A stretch of DNA of 64,000 nucleotides from Nocardioides exalbidus (GCF_900105585.1 NZ_FNRT01000002.1:1550001-1614000), one strand, 5' to 3'; positions 51,228 to 61,684 are shown, counted from the stretch's first letter. Notes: generated by a model from the letters alone, not told the origin. Numbers and translations are program-made.

Positions 51228-51728
51228 TCAACTAGAGAACCAGGCATCCCTGAGACGCCGGGCCAAACCAAGCATCTCGGCGGCGGCTTCAAGGTCCCGG
51301 TCCTCTAACACGAGCGAGGCGCGAGCCGGGTCCACGCTCTCCACCACCGCTGCGACGAAAGCGCCCGACCCATCCATCTGCCCAGTCTCGCTGGTCGCGT
51401 ACGTCATGAGAGGTGCAGAGGCATCAGGCCCCAGAATCGTGGCAGTGGCCACCGCGAGTGGAGGCGCAGTCAGCGAGCCCTGGCAGCTACTTACTGCCTC
51501 CGTCAGTGCATCTCCAACTTGGTCGCGATCAAACTTGAGGCTGAACCAGGCACCCATGACCAAGGGACGCCAGTGCCCGGGACGTAGGAGTTGAGTCACC
51601 TCGGCTAAGCCTGCGGACCTCCCAGCAACCACGAGGTCATCCCAGAGTTCGTCAATCTCTGCACGCGCGTTCAGGCCCATCATCTTGAGATAGAACGGCT
51701 GCGCCAAGCGCTCTTCGACCTGGTTCAC
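51228..51728 (-). CDS. DUF6000-like protein
   Basis: A 166-residue soluble helical protein. The central stretch LLRPGHWRPLVMGAWFSLKF and DQVGDALTEAVSSCQGSL resembles DUF6000 proteins. No catalytic motif is evident. The GTG at 51728 follows TAGGGT by six bases without a Shine-Dalgarno (leaderless type). Confidence 0.55.
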   Translation of the reverse strand: MNQVEERLAQPFYLKMMGLNARAEIDELWDDLVVAGRSAGLAEVTQLLRPGHWRPLVMGAWFSLKFDRDQVGDALTEAVSSCQGSLTAPPLAVATATILGPDASAPLMTYATSETGQMDGSGAFVAAVVESVDPARASLVLEDRDLEAAAEMLGLARRLRDAWFSS

Positions 51729-51841
51729 GTGGACACCCTATGGCGGTCCTCTGGGCCTAAGTCGGTGTTTCAGAGCGTCCGCACATGCCGCGATGAGTGC
51801 GCGGCGCCTTTTGCTGGCCTCCCCCGCACTAGCCTGAGTCC

Positions 51842-52129
51842 GTGTCCGGAAAGGCCGAGCGTCAACAGGCGCGAGAGACCGTCGCGAACTATCACGAGGC
51901 GCAACTGGCGGAGCTGCTCATGCACGTCGCCAACGCAACAGACCGCTTTCGCAGCGGCGACGCAGACGCGTTCGACGTCGACCACGTGGTGTTCCAGTAC
52001 TCCCGCGCAGCGAAGGAACTCTGGAAGTTCTGCAACACCGACAACGTCGAGCTCATCGCAGAACAGATCCACGAAGCACCAAAGATCGACTGGTGGGAAC
52101 GCGGGGCGCCGAGACCCCGAAGGCGCTGA
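51842..52129 (+). CDS. Small hypothetical protein
   Basis: A 95-residue helical protein from a GTG at 51842, preceded by TAGCCT at six bases (leaderless type). It reads MSGKAERQQARETVANYHEA and ends with a basic tail PRPRRR; the middle holds DVDHVVFQYSRAAKELWKFC. No known domain. Confidence 0.55.
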   Translation: MSGKAERQQARETVANYHEAQLAELLMHVANATDRFRSGDADAFDVDHVVFQYSRAAKELWKFCNTDNVELIAEQIHEAPKIDWWERGAPRPRRR

Positions 52130-52163
52130 GAGCAATCAGTCGTTGTCAGGCCCGTGCGGAACA

Positions 52164-52181
52164 TGCGTCCTTCCGCCGCGA
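52164..52181 (+). repeat. Intergenic element, copy H (18-bp repeat, right end of island)
   Basis: TGCGTCCTTCCGCCGCGA is the exact partner of copy E beside the integrase. GCGGAA (52157-52162) pairs with TTCCGC (52171-52176). It lies 35 bases after the 95-residue gene, close to where the core-like sequence resumes. Confidence 0.6.
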
Positions 52182-52280
52182 AGCGGACGCCTCTCCGCCA
52201 ACCAGCGTCTGCGCGGGATTGGAAAAGTACGATCCCGCGTTTCGCTGCGAAACCCACGCTGTCCTGTCTAGGCTCGTCCT

Positions 52281-52320
52281 CGAACGGCCGCTGGTGACCC
52301 GAGACTCCAGCGGTCGTTCG
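52281..52320. terminator. Hairpin at the right island edge
   Basis: CGAACGGCCGCTGG (52281-52294) and CCAGCGGTCGTTCG (52307-52320) pair over 14 bases with one mismatch-type wobble; the loop has 12 bases. Probable terminator of upstream transcription. Confidence 0.6.
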
Positions 52321-52352
52321 TCGCGCTCGGCACAGGACGAACGGGGGTTCGG

Positions 52353-52655
52353 ATGGCGAAGTCAGGTGGTGCGGTCAGCACCGGAGCAGCCATGCGGCTG
52401 GTCCACACGATCGGGGTGATCCGCTGGGTCGCGATGGGCCTCATTGCCCTGGGGGTCCTGAGCATGACTGCCCTGACCGGTGCAGGCATGCCGCAGGGCG
52501 CCGAGTACCTGTCAGTGCTCGCGTTGACGTTTGTCCCAGCCGCAGTTGCGGCCCTCGTCGTCTATGTCTTCTTCGGCTGGCTCCAGCAGACGCTGCTCAT
52601 GCTGGTCGGCATCGCCAAGAACACGGCGTCCGACGACATTCTCAGCCGGTTCTGA
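52353..52655 (+). CDS. Small membrane protein
   Basis: A 100-residue protein with two predicted helices (IGVIRWVAMGLIALGVLSMTAL and LSVLALTFVPAAVAALVVYVFFGWLQQ) and a short polar tail. No family recognised. It lies between the right-edge hairpin and core-like convergent genes. Confidence 0.55.
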   Translation: MAKSGGAVSTGAAMRLVHTIGVIRWVAMGLIALGVLSMTALTGAGMPQGAEYLSVLALTFVPAAVAALVVYVFFGWLQQTLLMLVGIAKNTASDDILSRF

Positions 52656-52665
52656 GCGAGAGCTT

Positions 52666-53070
52666 TCAGTCACGCGGGCGCGTGCGCCAGAGCCAGGCGA
52701 TCCCGACGAAGGGCAGCACGAGCGGGAGCCAGCCGTAGCCGGAGCCGTAGTCGGACCACACGGTCGCGTCGGGGAAGAGCTTGGCGTCGAGGACGGTGAG
52801 CGTCCCGACGGTGAGCACGCCGACGAGCTCGAAGCAGACCGCGGCCCAGGCGAGGCGACGCGGCGAGGGGCCGACCTCGGCGAGGCCGAGGGTGGCGGCG
52901 ATGTAGACGACGCCGGCGACCGCGGAGAGGGAGTACGCCAGCGGCGCCTCGGACGCCTTGGTCAGCAGCTGCACGAGGGAGCGGGCGGTCGCGGCGAGCG
53001 CGAAGACGCCGTACACAGCCACGAGGGCGCGGCCGAGTCCGGAACGGGTGGAGGCTGAGCGAGAGCTCAC
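52666..53070 (-). CDS. Integral membrane protein, four helices
   Basis: A 134-residue membrane protein (helices around LVAVYGVFALAATARSL, YSLSAVAGVVYIAATLGLA, LAWAAVCFELVGVLTVGTL and WLPLVLPFVGIAWLW). It matches an uncharacterised actinobacterial membrane family. The GTG at 53070 overlaps the stop of the upstream gene (GTGA), supporting this start over the GTG at 53079 and indicating translational coupling. Confidence 0.65.
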   Translation of the reverse strand: MSSRSASTRSGLGRALVAVYGVFALAATARSLVQLLTKASEAPLAYSLSAVAGVVYIAATLGLAEVGPSPRRLAWAAVCFELVGVLTVGTLTVLDAKLFPDATVWSDYGSGYGWLPLVLPFVGIAWLWRTRPRD

Positions 53071-53462
53071 GACGGCCACACCTGCTCGACCCGGACGATC
53101 ACGAACGCCTGCGCCAGGCCGGCGACGAGCAGGACCGCCGTGGCGCCGCGCGAGCGCTCGGCGAGCGACCAGACGAAGCCGATCGGCAGCAGCACGAGTC
53201 CCGCGACGAGGTAGCCGAAGAGCGTGACGAGCGCGCCCCCGTGCAGGTCGACACCACCGACCTGGACCGCCGCCACCACGAGGAGCACGAGCGTCGCGAG
53301 CTCGATGACGCCGGCGAAGCCGAGCAGGCCCCAGTCGGGCGTGCGGTCGAGGACGACGTAGACCAGCACCACCGCCGCGAACGCGAGCGAGGCGATGATC
53401 AGCGCGAGGGGCAGGGGACCGTCCACGAGGGTGGATTCTCGCAGAGCACCGGTCACCCGCAT
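53067..53462 (-). CDS. Integral membrane protein, four helices
   Basis: A 131-residue protein starting MRVTGALRESTLVDGPLPLA with four hydrophobic helices. Coupled to the downstream membrane protein by a GTGA overlap, and located 11 bases after the ribokinase stop. No family recognised with confidence. Confidence 0.65.
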   Translation of the reverse strand: MRVTGALRESTLVDGPLPLALIIASLAFAAVVLVYVVLDRTPDWGLLGFAGVIELATLVLLVVAAVQVGGVDLHGGALVTLFGYLVAGLVLLPIGFVWSLAERSRGATAVLLVAGLAQAFVIVRVEQVWPS

Positions 53463-53473
53463 CGGCGGGAGAC

Positions 53474-54346
53474 TCAGCGGGCGCCCGCGCGGGTCACCGA
53501 CGTCGACGCGGCGGCCACGGCGGCCCGCACCGTGTCCATCAGCTCGACACCTTCGGCCAGCCCGACGGCCAGGACCCCGCAGAAGCAGTCGCCGGCGCCG
53601 GTGGTGTCGACCGGCGTCACGGGCGGCGCCGGGACGTGCTCCACGGTCGCGCCGCTGACGACCAGGGCACCGTCGCCGCCGAGCGTGACGACGACGGTCC
53701 CGGAGAAGGGAAGTGCGCGGGCCTGCTCGGCCACGCCGGCGAGGTCGTAGGCCTCGGCCTCGCCCAGCAGGTCTGCCAGCTCGCCCCGGTTGGGCACCAG
53801 CACGTCCGCAGCGGCGAGCAGGGCCGGTACGTCCTCGGGCGCGGGGGCGGGGGCCGGGTTGAGCACCACGGTGCCGGAGGCGTGCTCGGCCGCCGAGAGG
53901 ACGGTCGCGGTCGGGACCTCCAGCTGGAGCAACACCACGGCGGCGTCGCGTACGGCATCGCACCGGACGTGCTCGGGCTCGAGGGTGAGGTTGGCCCCGG
54001 GGTCGACGACGATCAGGTTCTGCGAATCCGCGTCGAGCACCACCGTCGCGTGGCCGGTGGACACGCCGGCGGTGCGGCGCACGAGGTCGGTGCCCACCCC
54101 GCGCCCGGCGAGGTCGTCGAGGGACAGGGTGGCGCCCTCGTCCCGGCCCACGGCGCCCAGCATCACCACGCTGCCGGCCCGCTCGGTGTGGGCGGCCGCG
54201 GCGGCAGCCTGGTTGGCGCCCTTGCCGCCGGGACCGAGCGTGGCGGGGGCGATCCCGATCACGGTCGCACCGGGCGCGGGGAGCTCGCGCACGCGCACGA
54301 CCCGATCGACGTTGATGCTTCCGACGACGGCGACGAGCGGGGCCAT
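53474..54346 (-). CDS. rbsK: Ribokinase-family (PfkB) sugar kinase
   Basis: A 290-residue PfkB carbohydrate kinase. Signature 1 is GPGGKGANQAAAAAAH, and signature 2 with the catalytic Asp is TPVDTTGAGDCFCGVLAVG. The N-terminus VVGSINVDRVVRVRELPAPG is typical of ribokinases, which phosphorylate ribose at O5. No ribose transporter is adjacent, and the two membrane proteins downstream are of unknown role, so the substrate is inferred from the family. Confidence 0.85.
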   Translation of the reverse strand: MAPLVAVVGSINVDRVVRVRELPAPGATVIGIAPATLGPGGKGANQAAAAAAHTERAGSVVMLGAVGRDEGATLSLDDLAGRGVGTDLVRRTAGVSTGHATVVLDADSQNLIVVDPGANLTLEPEHVRCDAVRDAAVVLLQLEVPTATVLSAAEHASGTVVLNPAPAPAPEDVPALLAAADVLVPNRGELADLLGEAEAYDLAGVAEQARALPFSGTVVVTLGGDGALVVSGATVEHVPAPPVTPVDTTGAGDCFCGVLAVGLAEGVELMDTVRAAVAAASTSVTRAGAR

Positions 54347-54353
54347 GGCCGGA

Positions 54354-55055
54354 TCAGGCCTCGACCTGCGGGAACTCCTCCATCGCCTGGTCCGCGATCT
54401 TCTTCATCATCCAGCCGTCGACGCCGCCGCCGACGACGCCACCGGCGAGCGGGATGCCGCGACCGAAGCGGGCGAGCACCTTCTCGCTGACGCCGCGCAG
54501 GAGGCGGAACCCGACGGCCTTGTTGACGACCATGAGCGCGGCCGGCGGCAGGCCCTTGAGGGCGTACGACGTCACGGCGCCGGTGGCCGAGGACATGCCG
54601 GTCTTCTTGAGCACGTCGTCCGCGTCGGAGCCTACGAGGGTCAGCAGGATCGCCGTCCGCACGCGCGGCTCGTGGACGTCGTACCCGCGCAGGGTGGCGA
54701 CGGCGCCCACCAGCCGCACGGCCTGGAGGTAGAACTCGGCGACGTTGACCGGCAGGGAGACGGGCATCGTGACGAACCCGCCGAGACCGGTGACGAAGCC
54801 GCCGACGCCGCCGGTGAGGGTCGAGCGACGGGCCAGCGCGGCGATCGCCTTCTCGCGGTCACCGCCCGCCTTGGCGAGGGCCTGGTCGGCCACCGCGGTC
54901 ACGGGGGAGAGCGGGCCGCGGCCCTTGATCCCCACGTCGATCAGGAGGTCGACGAGCTTGTCGACGGTGCCCGGGTCGGGCCGGGGGTCGTCGGCCGCCT
55001 CGAGCGCCGAGCGCTTGTCCTTCTTGCCCCCGGTGACGAGGTCCTTGATGCCCAT
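54354..55055 (-). CDS. EcsC-family protein
   Basis: A 233-residue protein. The hydrophobic centre FVTGLGGFVTMPVSLPVNVAEFYLQAVRLVGAVATLRGYD and LPPAALMVVNKAVGFRLLRG fit the EcsC family, whose molecular function is unknown. It lies 7 bases upstream of the ribokinase gene and may be in the same transcript. Confidence 0.82.
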   Translation of the reverse strand: MGIKDLVTGGKKDKRSALEAADDPRPDPGTVDKLVDLLIDVGIKGRGPLSPVTAVADQALAKAGGDREKAIAALARRSTLTGGVGGFVTGLGGFVTMPVSLPVNVAEFYLQAVRLVGAVATLRGYDVHEPRVRTAILLTLVGSDADDVLKKTGMSSATGAVTSYALKGLPPAALMVVNKAVGFRLLRGVSEKVLARFGRGIPLAGGVVGGGVDGWMMKKIADQAMEEFPQVEA

Positions 55056-55088
55056 GCCCGCAAGCCTAGGGGGGCCCAGGCAAGCGCC

Positions 55089-55649
55089 TCAGGCGAGCGC
55101 GCGCTGCGCGGCGAAGAGCCCGGCCTGGATGTCGCCGATGTCGCGGGTCTCGCCCGGGGCGATCCACTGCCCGAACGACACCCGGAAGACCGAGATCGCC
55201 GCGTCGGCCGCGAGCTCGGCGGCGGGGTCGGTGACCCCCCGGTCGCGCAGTGCCTGGGCGACCGCGGACGCGAGCACGCCCATCTTGAGCGACTCGCGCT
55301 CGCGCAGGCCGTCCTCGGTGTCGATCGCCTGCTGGCGCCGTCGTGACCAGGGCCGGCGTTCGTCGGTGAAGAACGCGACCGACCCGGCGACCGCGGCCTC
55401 GGCGAGCTCACGGGGGCTCGCTCCGTCGGGTGCGGAGCCGACGGCGTCGACGAACGCGTGCAGCAGCACGTCCTGGCCGTCGAAGAGCACCTCGCGCTTG
55501 TCGGCGAAGTGGCGGTAGAAGGTGCGCTCGGTCAGGTCGGCGCGGCCGGCGATCTGGGCGACGGTCGTCGCCTCGAAGCCCTGCTCGACGAAGAGGTCGA
55601 GCGCGGCGAGCTGCAGCCGTTGCTTCGCGCCCGGTTCCCAACGTGCCAT
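55089..55649 (-). CDS. TetR-family regulator
   Basis: A 186-residue regulator. The N-terminal helix-turn-helix reads LDLFVEQGFEATTVAQIAGRADLTERTFYRHFADKREVLF, the standard TetR pattern. The ligand-binding C-terminal domain follows. The ATG at 55649 (MARWEPG) is preferred to the longer frame at 55718, since two palindromes lie in between. It is divergent from the SDR gene it probably represses. Confidence 0.88.
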   Translation of the reverse strand: MARWEPGAKQRLQLAALDLFVEQGFEATTVAQIAGRADLTERTFYRHFADKREVLFDGQDVLLHAFVDAVGSAPDGASPRELAEAAVAGSVAFFTDERRPWSRRRQQAIDTEDGLRERESLKMGVLASAVAQALRDRGVTDPAAELAADAAISVFRVSFGQWIAPGETRDIGDIQAGLFAAQRALA

Positions 55650-55666
55650 GCGTTCGATCCTACGTG

Positions 55667-55717
55667 ATGTCAGTCCCTGACATGGCAGTGCTACGGTGAT
55701 GACAGAACCTGACATCA
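55667..55717. promoter_or_regulatory. Paired operators for the TetR regulator
   Basis: Site 1 is ATGTCAG-TCC-CTGACAT (55667-55683), a perfect palindrome. Site 2 (55697-55717) has arms TGATG/CATCA and CAG/CTG with one central mismatch. Their centres are 32 bp apart, between the divergent TetR and SDR starts. Confidence 0.72.
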
Positions 55718-55737
55718 CCTATCCAGGAGGAACTCTC

Positions 55738-56631
55738 ATGTTGGTCTTCGTCACCGGCGCATCCGGTTGGATCGGCTCGGCCGTCGTGCCCGAGCTGCTG
55801 GCCGCGGGCCACCACGTCCTCGGCCTCGTCCGCTCCGACGAGGCGGCCGCCGCCGTCTCCGCCGCGGGCGCCGAGCCCCTGCGTGGGTCGCTCGACGACC
55901 TCGCCTCGCTGCGCGCCGGTGCGGAGCGGGCCGACGCCGTCGTCCACCTCGCCAACAAGCACGACTGGTCGAACGTGGCCGAGTCCAACCGCGCCGAGCG
56001 CGCCGCCGTCGAGACGCTGCTCGACGTGCTCGCCGGGTCGGACCGCGCCTTCGCCCTCGCCTCGGGCACGGCGTTCGCGCCGGGCCGGCTCGTCACCGAG
56101 GACGACGCCAACCCGGCCGCCGGCCCCGATGCACCCCGCGGCGGGACCGAGGCGCTCGCCCTCGAGGCCGTCGACCGTGGCGTGCGCAGCATCTCGCTCC
56201 GCTTCGCCCCGACCGTCCACGGCGCCGGCGGTGAGCACGGCTTCATCCCGCAGGTTGTCGAGGCGGCCCGGCGCAACGGTGCCGCCGGCTACGTCGGCGA
56301 CGGCGCCAACCGCTGGTCGGCCGTCCACCGGGCCGACGCGGCCCAGCTCGTCGCCAGGGCGATCAGCACCGCGCCGGCCGGGTCCCGCCTGCACGTCGTC
56401 GGCGAGGAGGGCCTCGCCACCCGCGACGTCGCGGCCGCCATCGGCGAGGCGCTCGGCGTACCGACCGTGTCGGTCGACCCGGCCGACGCCCCGGCGCACT
56501 TCGGCTGGATCGCCGGCTTCTGGGGCCTCGACATCCCCGCGTCCAACGCCCTCACCCGCGAGCGCTTCGACTGGACGCCGACCCACCCGACGCTCCTCGA
56601 GGACATCGCGTCCGGCGCCTACACGGAGTGA
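55738..56631 (+). CDS. Extended SDR / NAD(P)-dependent epimerase-like protein
   Basis: A 297-residue Rossmann protein. The nucleotide motif is VTGASGWIGSAVV (GxxGxxG type), followed by LRGSLDDLASL and VVHLANKHDW. The YxxxK of classical SDRs is replaced by GGTEALALEA, as in atypical extended SDRs. The fold suits reduction of a small carbonyl or nucleotide-sugar, but no substrate can be assigned. A strong AGGAGG lies before the ATG. It is under control of the adjacent TetR operators. Confidence 0.83.
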   Translation: MLVFVTGASGWIGSAVVPELLAAGHHVLGLVRSDEAAAAVSAAGAEPLRGSLDDLASLRAGAERADAVVHLANKHDWSNVAESNRAERAAVETLLDVLAGSDRAFALASGTAFAPGRLVTEDDANPAAGPDAPRGGTEALALEAVDRGVRSISLRFAPTVHGAGGEHGFIPQVVEAARRNGAAGYVGDGANRWSAVHRADAAQLVARAISTAPAGSRLHVVGEEGLATRDVAAAIGEALGVPTVSVDPADAPAHFGWIAGFWGLDIPASNALTRERFDWTPTHPTLLEDIASGAYTE

Positions 56632-56741
56632 TCGGCACCGCCGAACACAACGCACGCAACGGTGAGACGGGCGTCACATCGTCCTAGCGTCGAGGAGCCC
56701 GGTCGTACTCGGCGGCCGGGCTCCCGGCTCGGAGGATCGTC

Positions 56742-57980
56742 ATGTCCCGTCTCGTCGCCCTTGCGGGGCTCGCCCTCGCGGGCACCCTGCTGTCACCCGC
56801 ACCGTCGTACGCCGACTCGCCACCGACGCCGACCGCCTGCCCCGCCTCGGTGGCCGAGGTCGCGGACTGCTGGACCGGGCAGGACGCCAACGGCGCGTTC
56901 TACGCGATCGCCGTCCCGCACGACTGGAACGGCGACCTGGTCGTCCACTCCCACGGCGGTCCCGACCTCGACGACCCGACCGACGCCTCCCGGAGCCTCG
57001 ACGACCTCGACCGCTGGGCGGTGATGCCGCGCGAGGGCTACGCCTGGGTCGGGTCGGCGTACCGCCGTGGTGGCTTCGGCACCCGGATGGCGGTCGCCGA
57101 CACCGAGGGAGCGCGGCTCGCCTTCGAGGCGGCCTTCGGCGAGCCGGAGCGCACCTTCGCGCACGGGCAGTCGTGGGGCGGCGACGTCGCGGCCAAGCTC
57201 GTCGAGGTGCACCCGACGACCTACGACGGCGTGCTGCTGACCAACGGCGTGCTCGCCGGGGCGTCGCGCGGCTACGACTACCGCGTCGACCTACGGGTGG
57301 TCTACCAGTACTACTGCGGCAACCACCCGCGGCCGAGCGAGCCGCAGTACCCGCTCTGGCAGGGCCTGCGCGCCGACTCGACGATGACCTCGACCGGGCT
57401 CCGCGCGCGGCTCCAGGAGTGCACCGGCATCGAGTCCGCGCCGGCTGATCGCACCCCGCTGCAGCAGCGGAACCTCGACGACATCCTCGCCGTGACGAAG
57501 GTGCCCGAGCGGACGCTGTCGTCGCACCTGAGCTTCGCGACGTTCACCTTCCGCGACATCGTGCACGACCGGCTCGGTGGCCGGAACCCGTTCTCCAACC
57601 TCGGTGTGCGCTACTCCGGCAGCCACGACGACCGGGCGCTCAACCGCGGCGTCGAGCGGTTCGTCGCCCATCCGCGGGCTCGTCGCGACCTCATGTGGGA
57701 CAGCGACCTGACCGGCGCGGTCTCGATCCCGACGCTCGACCTGCACGCGCTCGACACGTGGGTCACCACCGGCGAGAAGCCGACGCCCGCCTCGGTCGCC
57801 GCCTCCTGCCCCGACTACGACGCCACCTACGCCACCGGCTGCTTCATCGACCCGGCCTTCACCCCGGCGTCGTACGACTCGCGGGTGAACGCGCGGCTGC
57901 TCGGCCGCCACTGGCCGACGATGCCCGCCTGGCTCGAGCGGGCCTGGTCGCACGTGCCGGGGATCGGCATCGCGCCGTGA
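56742..57980 (+). CDS. Secreted alpha/beta-hydrolase-like protein
   Basis: A 412-residue exported protein with signal peptide MSRLVALAGLALAGTLLSPA and cleavage near SYA-DS. The hydrolase core has the oxyanion region VVHSHGGPD, the nucleophile elbow AHGQSWGGDVAA and a later LDLHALDTW that may hold the acid. Six Cys suggest disulfides. The closest pattern is actinobacterial prolyl-oligopeptidase-like or esterase-like secreted hydrolases; the substrate is unknown. Confidence 0.7.
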   Translation: MSRLVALAGLALAGTLLSPAPSYADSPPTPTACPASVAEVADCWTGQDANGAFYAIAVPHDWNGDLVVHSHGGPDLDDPTDASRSLDDLDRWAVMPREGYAWVGSAYRRGGFGTRMAVADTEGARLAFEAAFGEPERTFAHGQSWGGDVAAKLVEVHPTTYDGVLLTNGVLAGASRGYDYRVDLRVVYQYYCGNHPRPSEPQYPLWQGLRADSTMTSTGLRARLQECTGIESAPADRTPLQQRNLDDILAVTKVPERTLSSHLSFATFTFRDIVHDRLGGRNPFSNLGVRYSGSHDDRALNRGVERFVAHPRARRDLMWDSDLTGAVSIPTLDLHALDTWVTTGEKPTPASVAASCPDYDATYATGCFIDPAFTPASYDSRVNARLLGRHWPTMPAWLERAWSHVPGIGIAP

Positions 57981-57992
57981 GGCCCGGGCGGA

Positions 57993-60198
<2,206 letters not shown>

Positions 60199-60209
<11 letters not shown>

Positions 60210-61098
60210 GGGTCCCGCCCTCCTCGTGGTCGGCCGACGGTGCGCCGCCGGACTCGACGGTGAAGGCGGCCGTGTGGACCTCGCCGCGGTGCTGGAAGTC
60301 GAGGAAGAGGCGGTACGTCCCCGCGGTCGGGAACGCGGTCGCGAAGTCGATCGACGGACCGGGCTCGCCCTCCTCGGGGTGGACGTGGAGGTAGCCGAGG
60401 TCACCCGAGCGGATCGCGACGAGGTGGCCGAAGGCGCCGAGGTAGGGCTCGAGGTCGTCGACCGGCTCGCCGTCGAGCTCGACGGTCGTGGTCAGCACGG
60501 TGCCCACGCCGGGCGCGGTGTCCCCGCCGAGGGTCACGGTGTAGGTGCCCTGGTCGGTCTCGACCGTCGCGGTGCGGGTGTCCGCCGGGAGCTGCTCGGG
60601 CGAGAAGTCGCCGGCGACCGACAGGTCGTCGGCGAGGGTGATGCCGTCCCAGCCCTCGGGCGTGAAGTCGGTGATCACCCGCCACACGCCGGGCGTCAGC
60701 CGCACGTCGACCGACCACGTGCCGGTCGCCCGGTCGAGCGTCGGGTGCACGTGCTGGAAACCGGTCAGGTCGCGGCGTACGACGATGAGGTGCAGGTCCT
60801 TCGTGTGCTCCTCGGTGTAGCCGAGCAGCGGCCGGCCGCCGGAGGTGAGGACCTGGAACTCGAGTCGGGCCCGGCCCGCCTCCGCACTCCGGTCGGCGAG
60901 CGCGAGCGTGTAGCCGTCCGCCTGCGCGGTCAGCCCGGAGACGTCGGCGGCCTCGGAGGTGTGGGCACCGTGGCCGCCCTCGTGGGCTGCGGAGGGTGCG
61001 GCCTCGATCGGACCGACGAGCCGGCCCCCGCCCCACGCGGCCGCGAAGGCGGCGGCGAGGACGGCGACGAACGCGGCGACGCGCAGCGGCGTACTCAT
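60199..61098 (-). CDS. Histidine-rich secreted protein, putative periplasmic-side copper-binding protein
   Basis: A 299-residue exported protein with an N-terminal membrane signal ([19 protein letters not shown]) followed by a His-rich stretch [11 protein letters not shown]. The globular part has conserved [17 protein letters not shown] and [14 protein letters not shown], and the C-terminus ends in HEEGGTHEH. It occurs with CopA/CopZ in many actinobacteria, so an extracellular copper-binding role is likely. It starts overlapping copZ by four bases and ends overlapping copA. Confidence 0.75.
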
Positions 61099-61298
61099 GT
61101 CAGCTGGTAGCCGGCTTCCTCGACGGCTGCCCGGACGGCAGCGGGGTCGAGGGGTGCGGCGCTGGTGACGGTGACGGCTCCGGTCTCGACGACGACGTCG
61201 ACGCTGTCGACGCCCGCGAGCTCGGAGATCTCCTCGGTGACCGAGGCGGCGCAGTGGCCGCAGGTCATGCCGGTGACGGTGTAGGTCTCGGTGGTCAT
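61095..61298 (-). CDS. copZ: CopZ-like copper chaperone (heavy-metal-associated domain)
   Basis: A 67-residue ferredoxin-like protein with the metal motif GMTCGHC. It carries Cu(I) to CopA. Its ATG at 61298 is 23 bases downstream of the csoR stop, and its stop overlaps the following gene. Confidence 0.9.
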   Translation of the reverse strand: MTTETYTVTGMTCGHCAASVTEEISELAGVDSVDVVVETGAVTVTSAAPLDPAAVRAAVEEAGYQLT

Positions 61299-61321
61299 GT
61301 CTTCTCCTCGTGCGGTGGACG

Positions 61322-61624
61322 TCAGGACTTCACGAGGCGGGCGATGGCCTCGGACGCTTCCCTGAGCTTCAGCTCCTGCTCCTCGCCGCCCTGGCGTGCG
61401 GCGTCGACGAGGCAGTGGGCCATGTGGTCGTCGAGCAGCGACAGCGCCAGCGCCTGGAGCGCCTTCGTGGCCGCGGAGACCTGCGTGAGGATGTCGATGC
61501 AGTACTTCTCCTCCTCGACCATCCGCTGGATGCCCCGCACCTGGCCCTCGATGCGCCGCAGGCGCTTGAGGTGCGCCTGGACGGCTTCGTCGTTGCCCTC
61601 GAGGTGGCCGTGCTGTTCGCTCAT
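61322..61624 (-). CDS. csoR: CsoR-family copper-sensing repressor
   Basis: A 100-residue DUF156/CsoR protein. The helices carry HLKRLRRIEGQVRGIQRMVEEEKYCIDILTQ (first Cys ligand) and LLDDHMAHCLVDAA (His and second Cys ligand), the Cys-His-Cys set for Cu(I). It is the first gene of the copper operon and should bind the palindrome just upstream of its ATG. The longer frame to 61660 includes the operator and is not used. Confidence 0.92.
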   Translation of the reverse strand: MSEQHGHLEGNDEAVQAHLKRLRRIEGQVRGIQRMVEEEKYCIDILTQVSAATKALQALALSLLDDHMAHCLVDAARQGGEEQELKLREASEAIARLVKS

Positions 61625-61633
61625 GCTGTCGAC

Positions 61634-61652
61634 GATACCCCTAGGGGGTATC
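61634..61652. promoter_or_regulatory. CsoR-type operator
   Basis: GATACCCC-TAG-GGGGTATC is a perfect 8-bp inverted repeat, nine bases upstream of the csoR start. The TACCCC/GGGGTA type is the known operator style of CsoR proteins. Confidence 0.85.
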
Positions 61653-61684
61653 GCTTTCAAGCGGGGCAGCCACCTGCCACTGGA

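Noticed and set aside
52164..52352. Possible tRNA or tmRNA at the right island edge as integration site
   Set aside because: No cloverleaf or CCA-type end could be recognised; the hairpin at 52281-52320 looks like a terminator.
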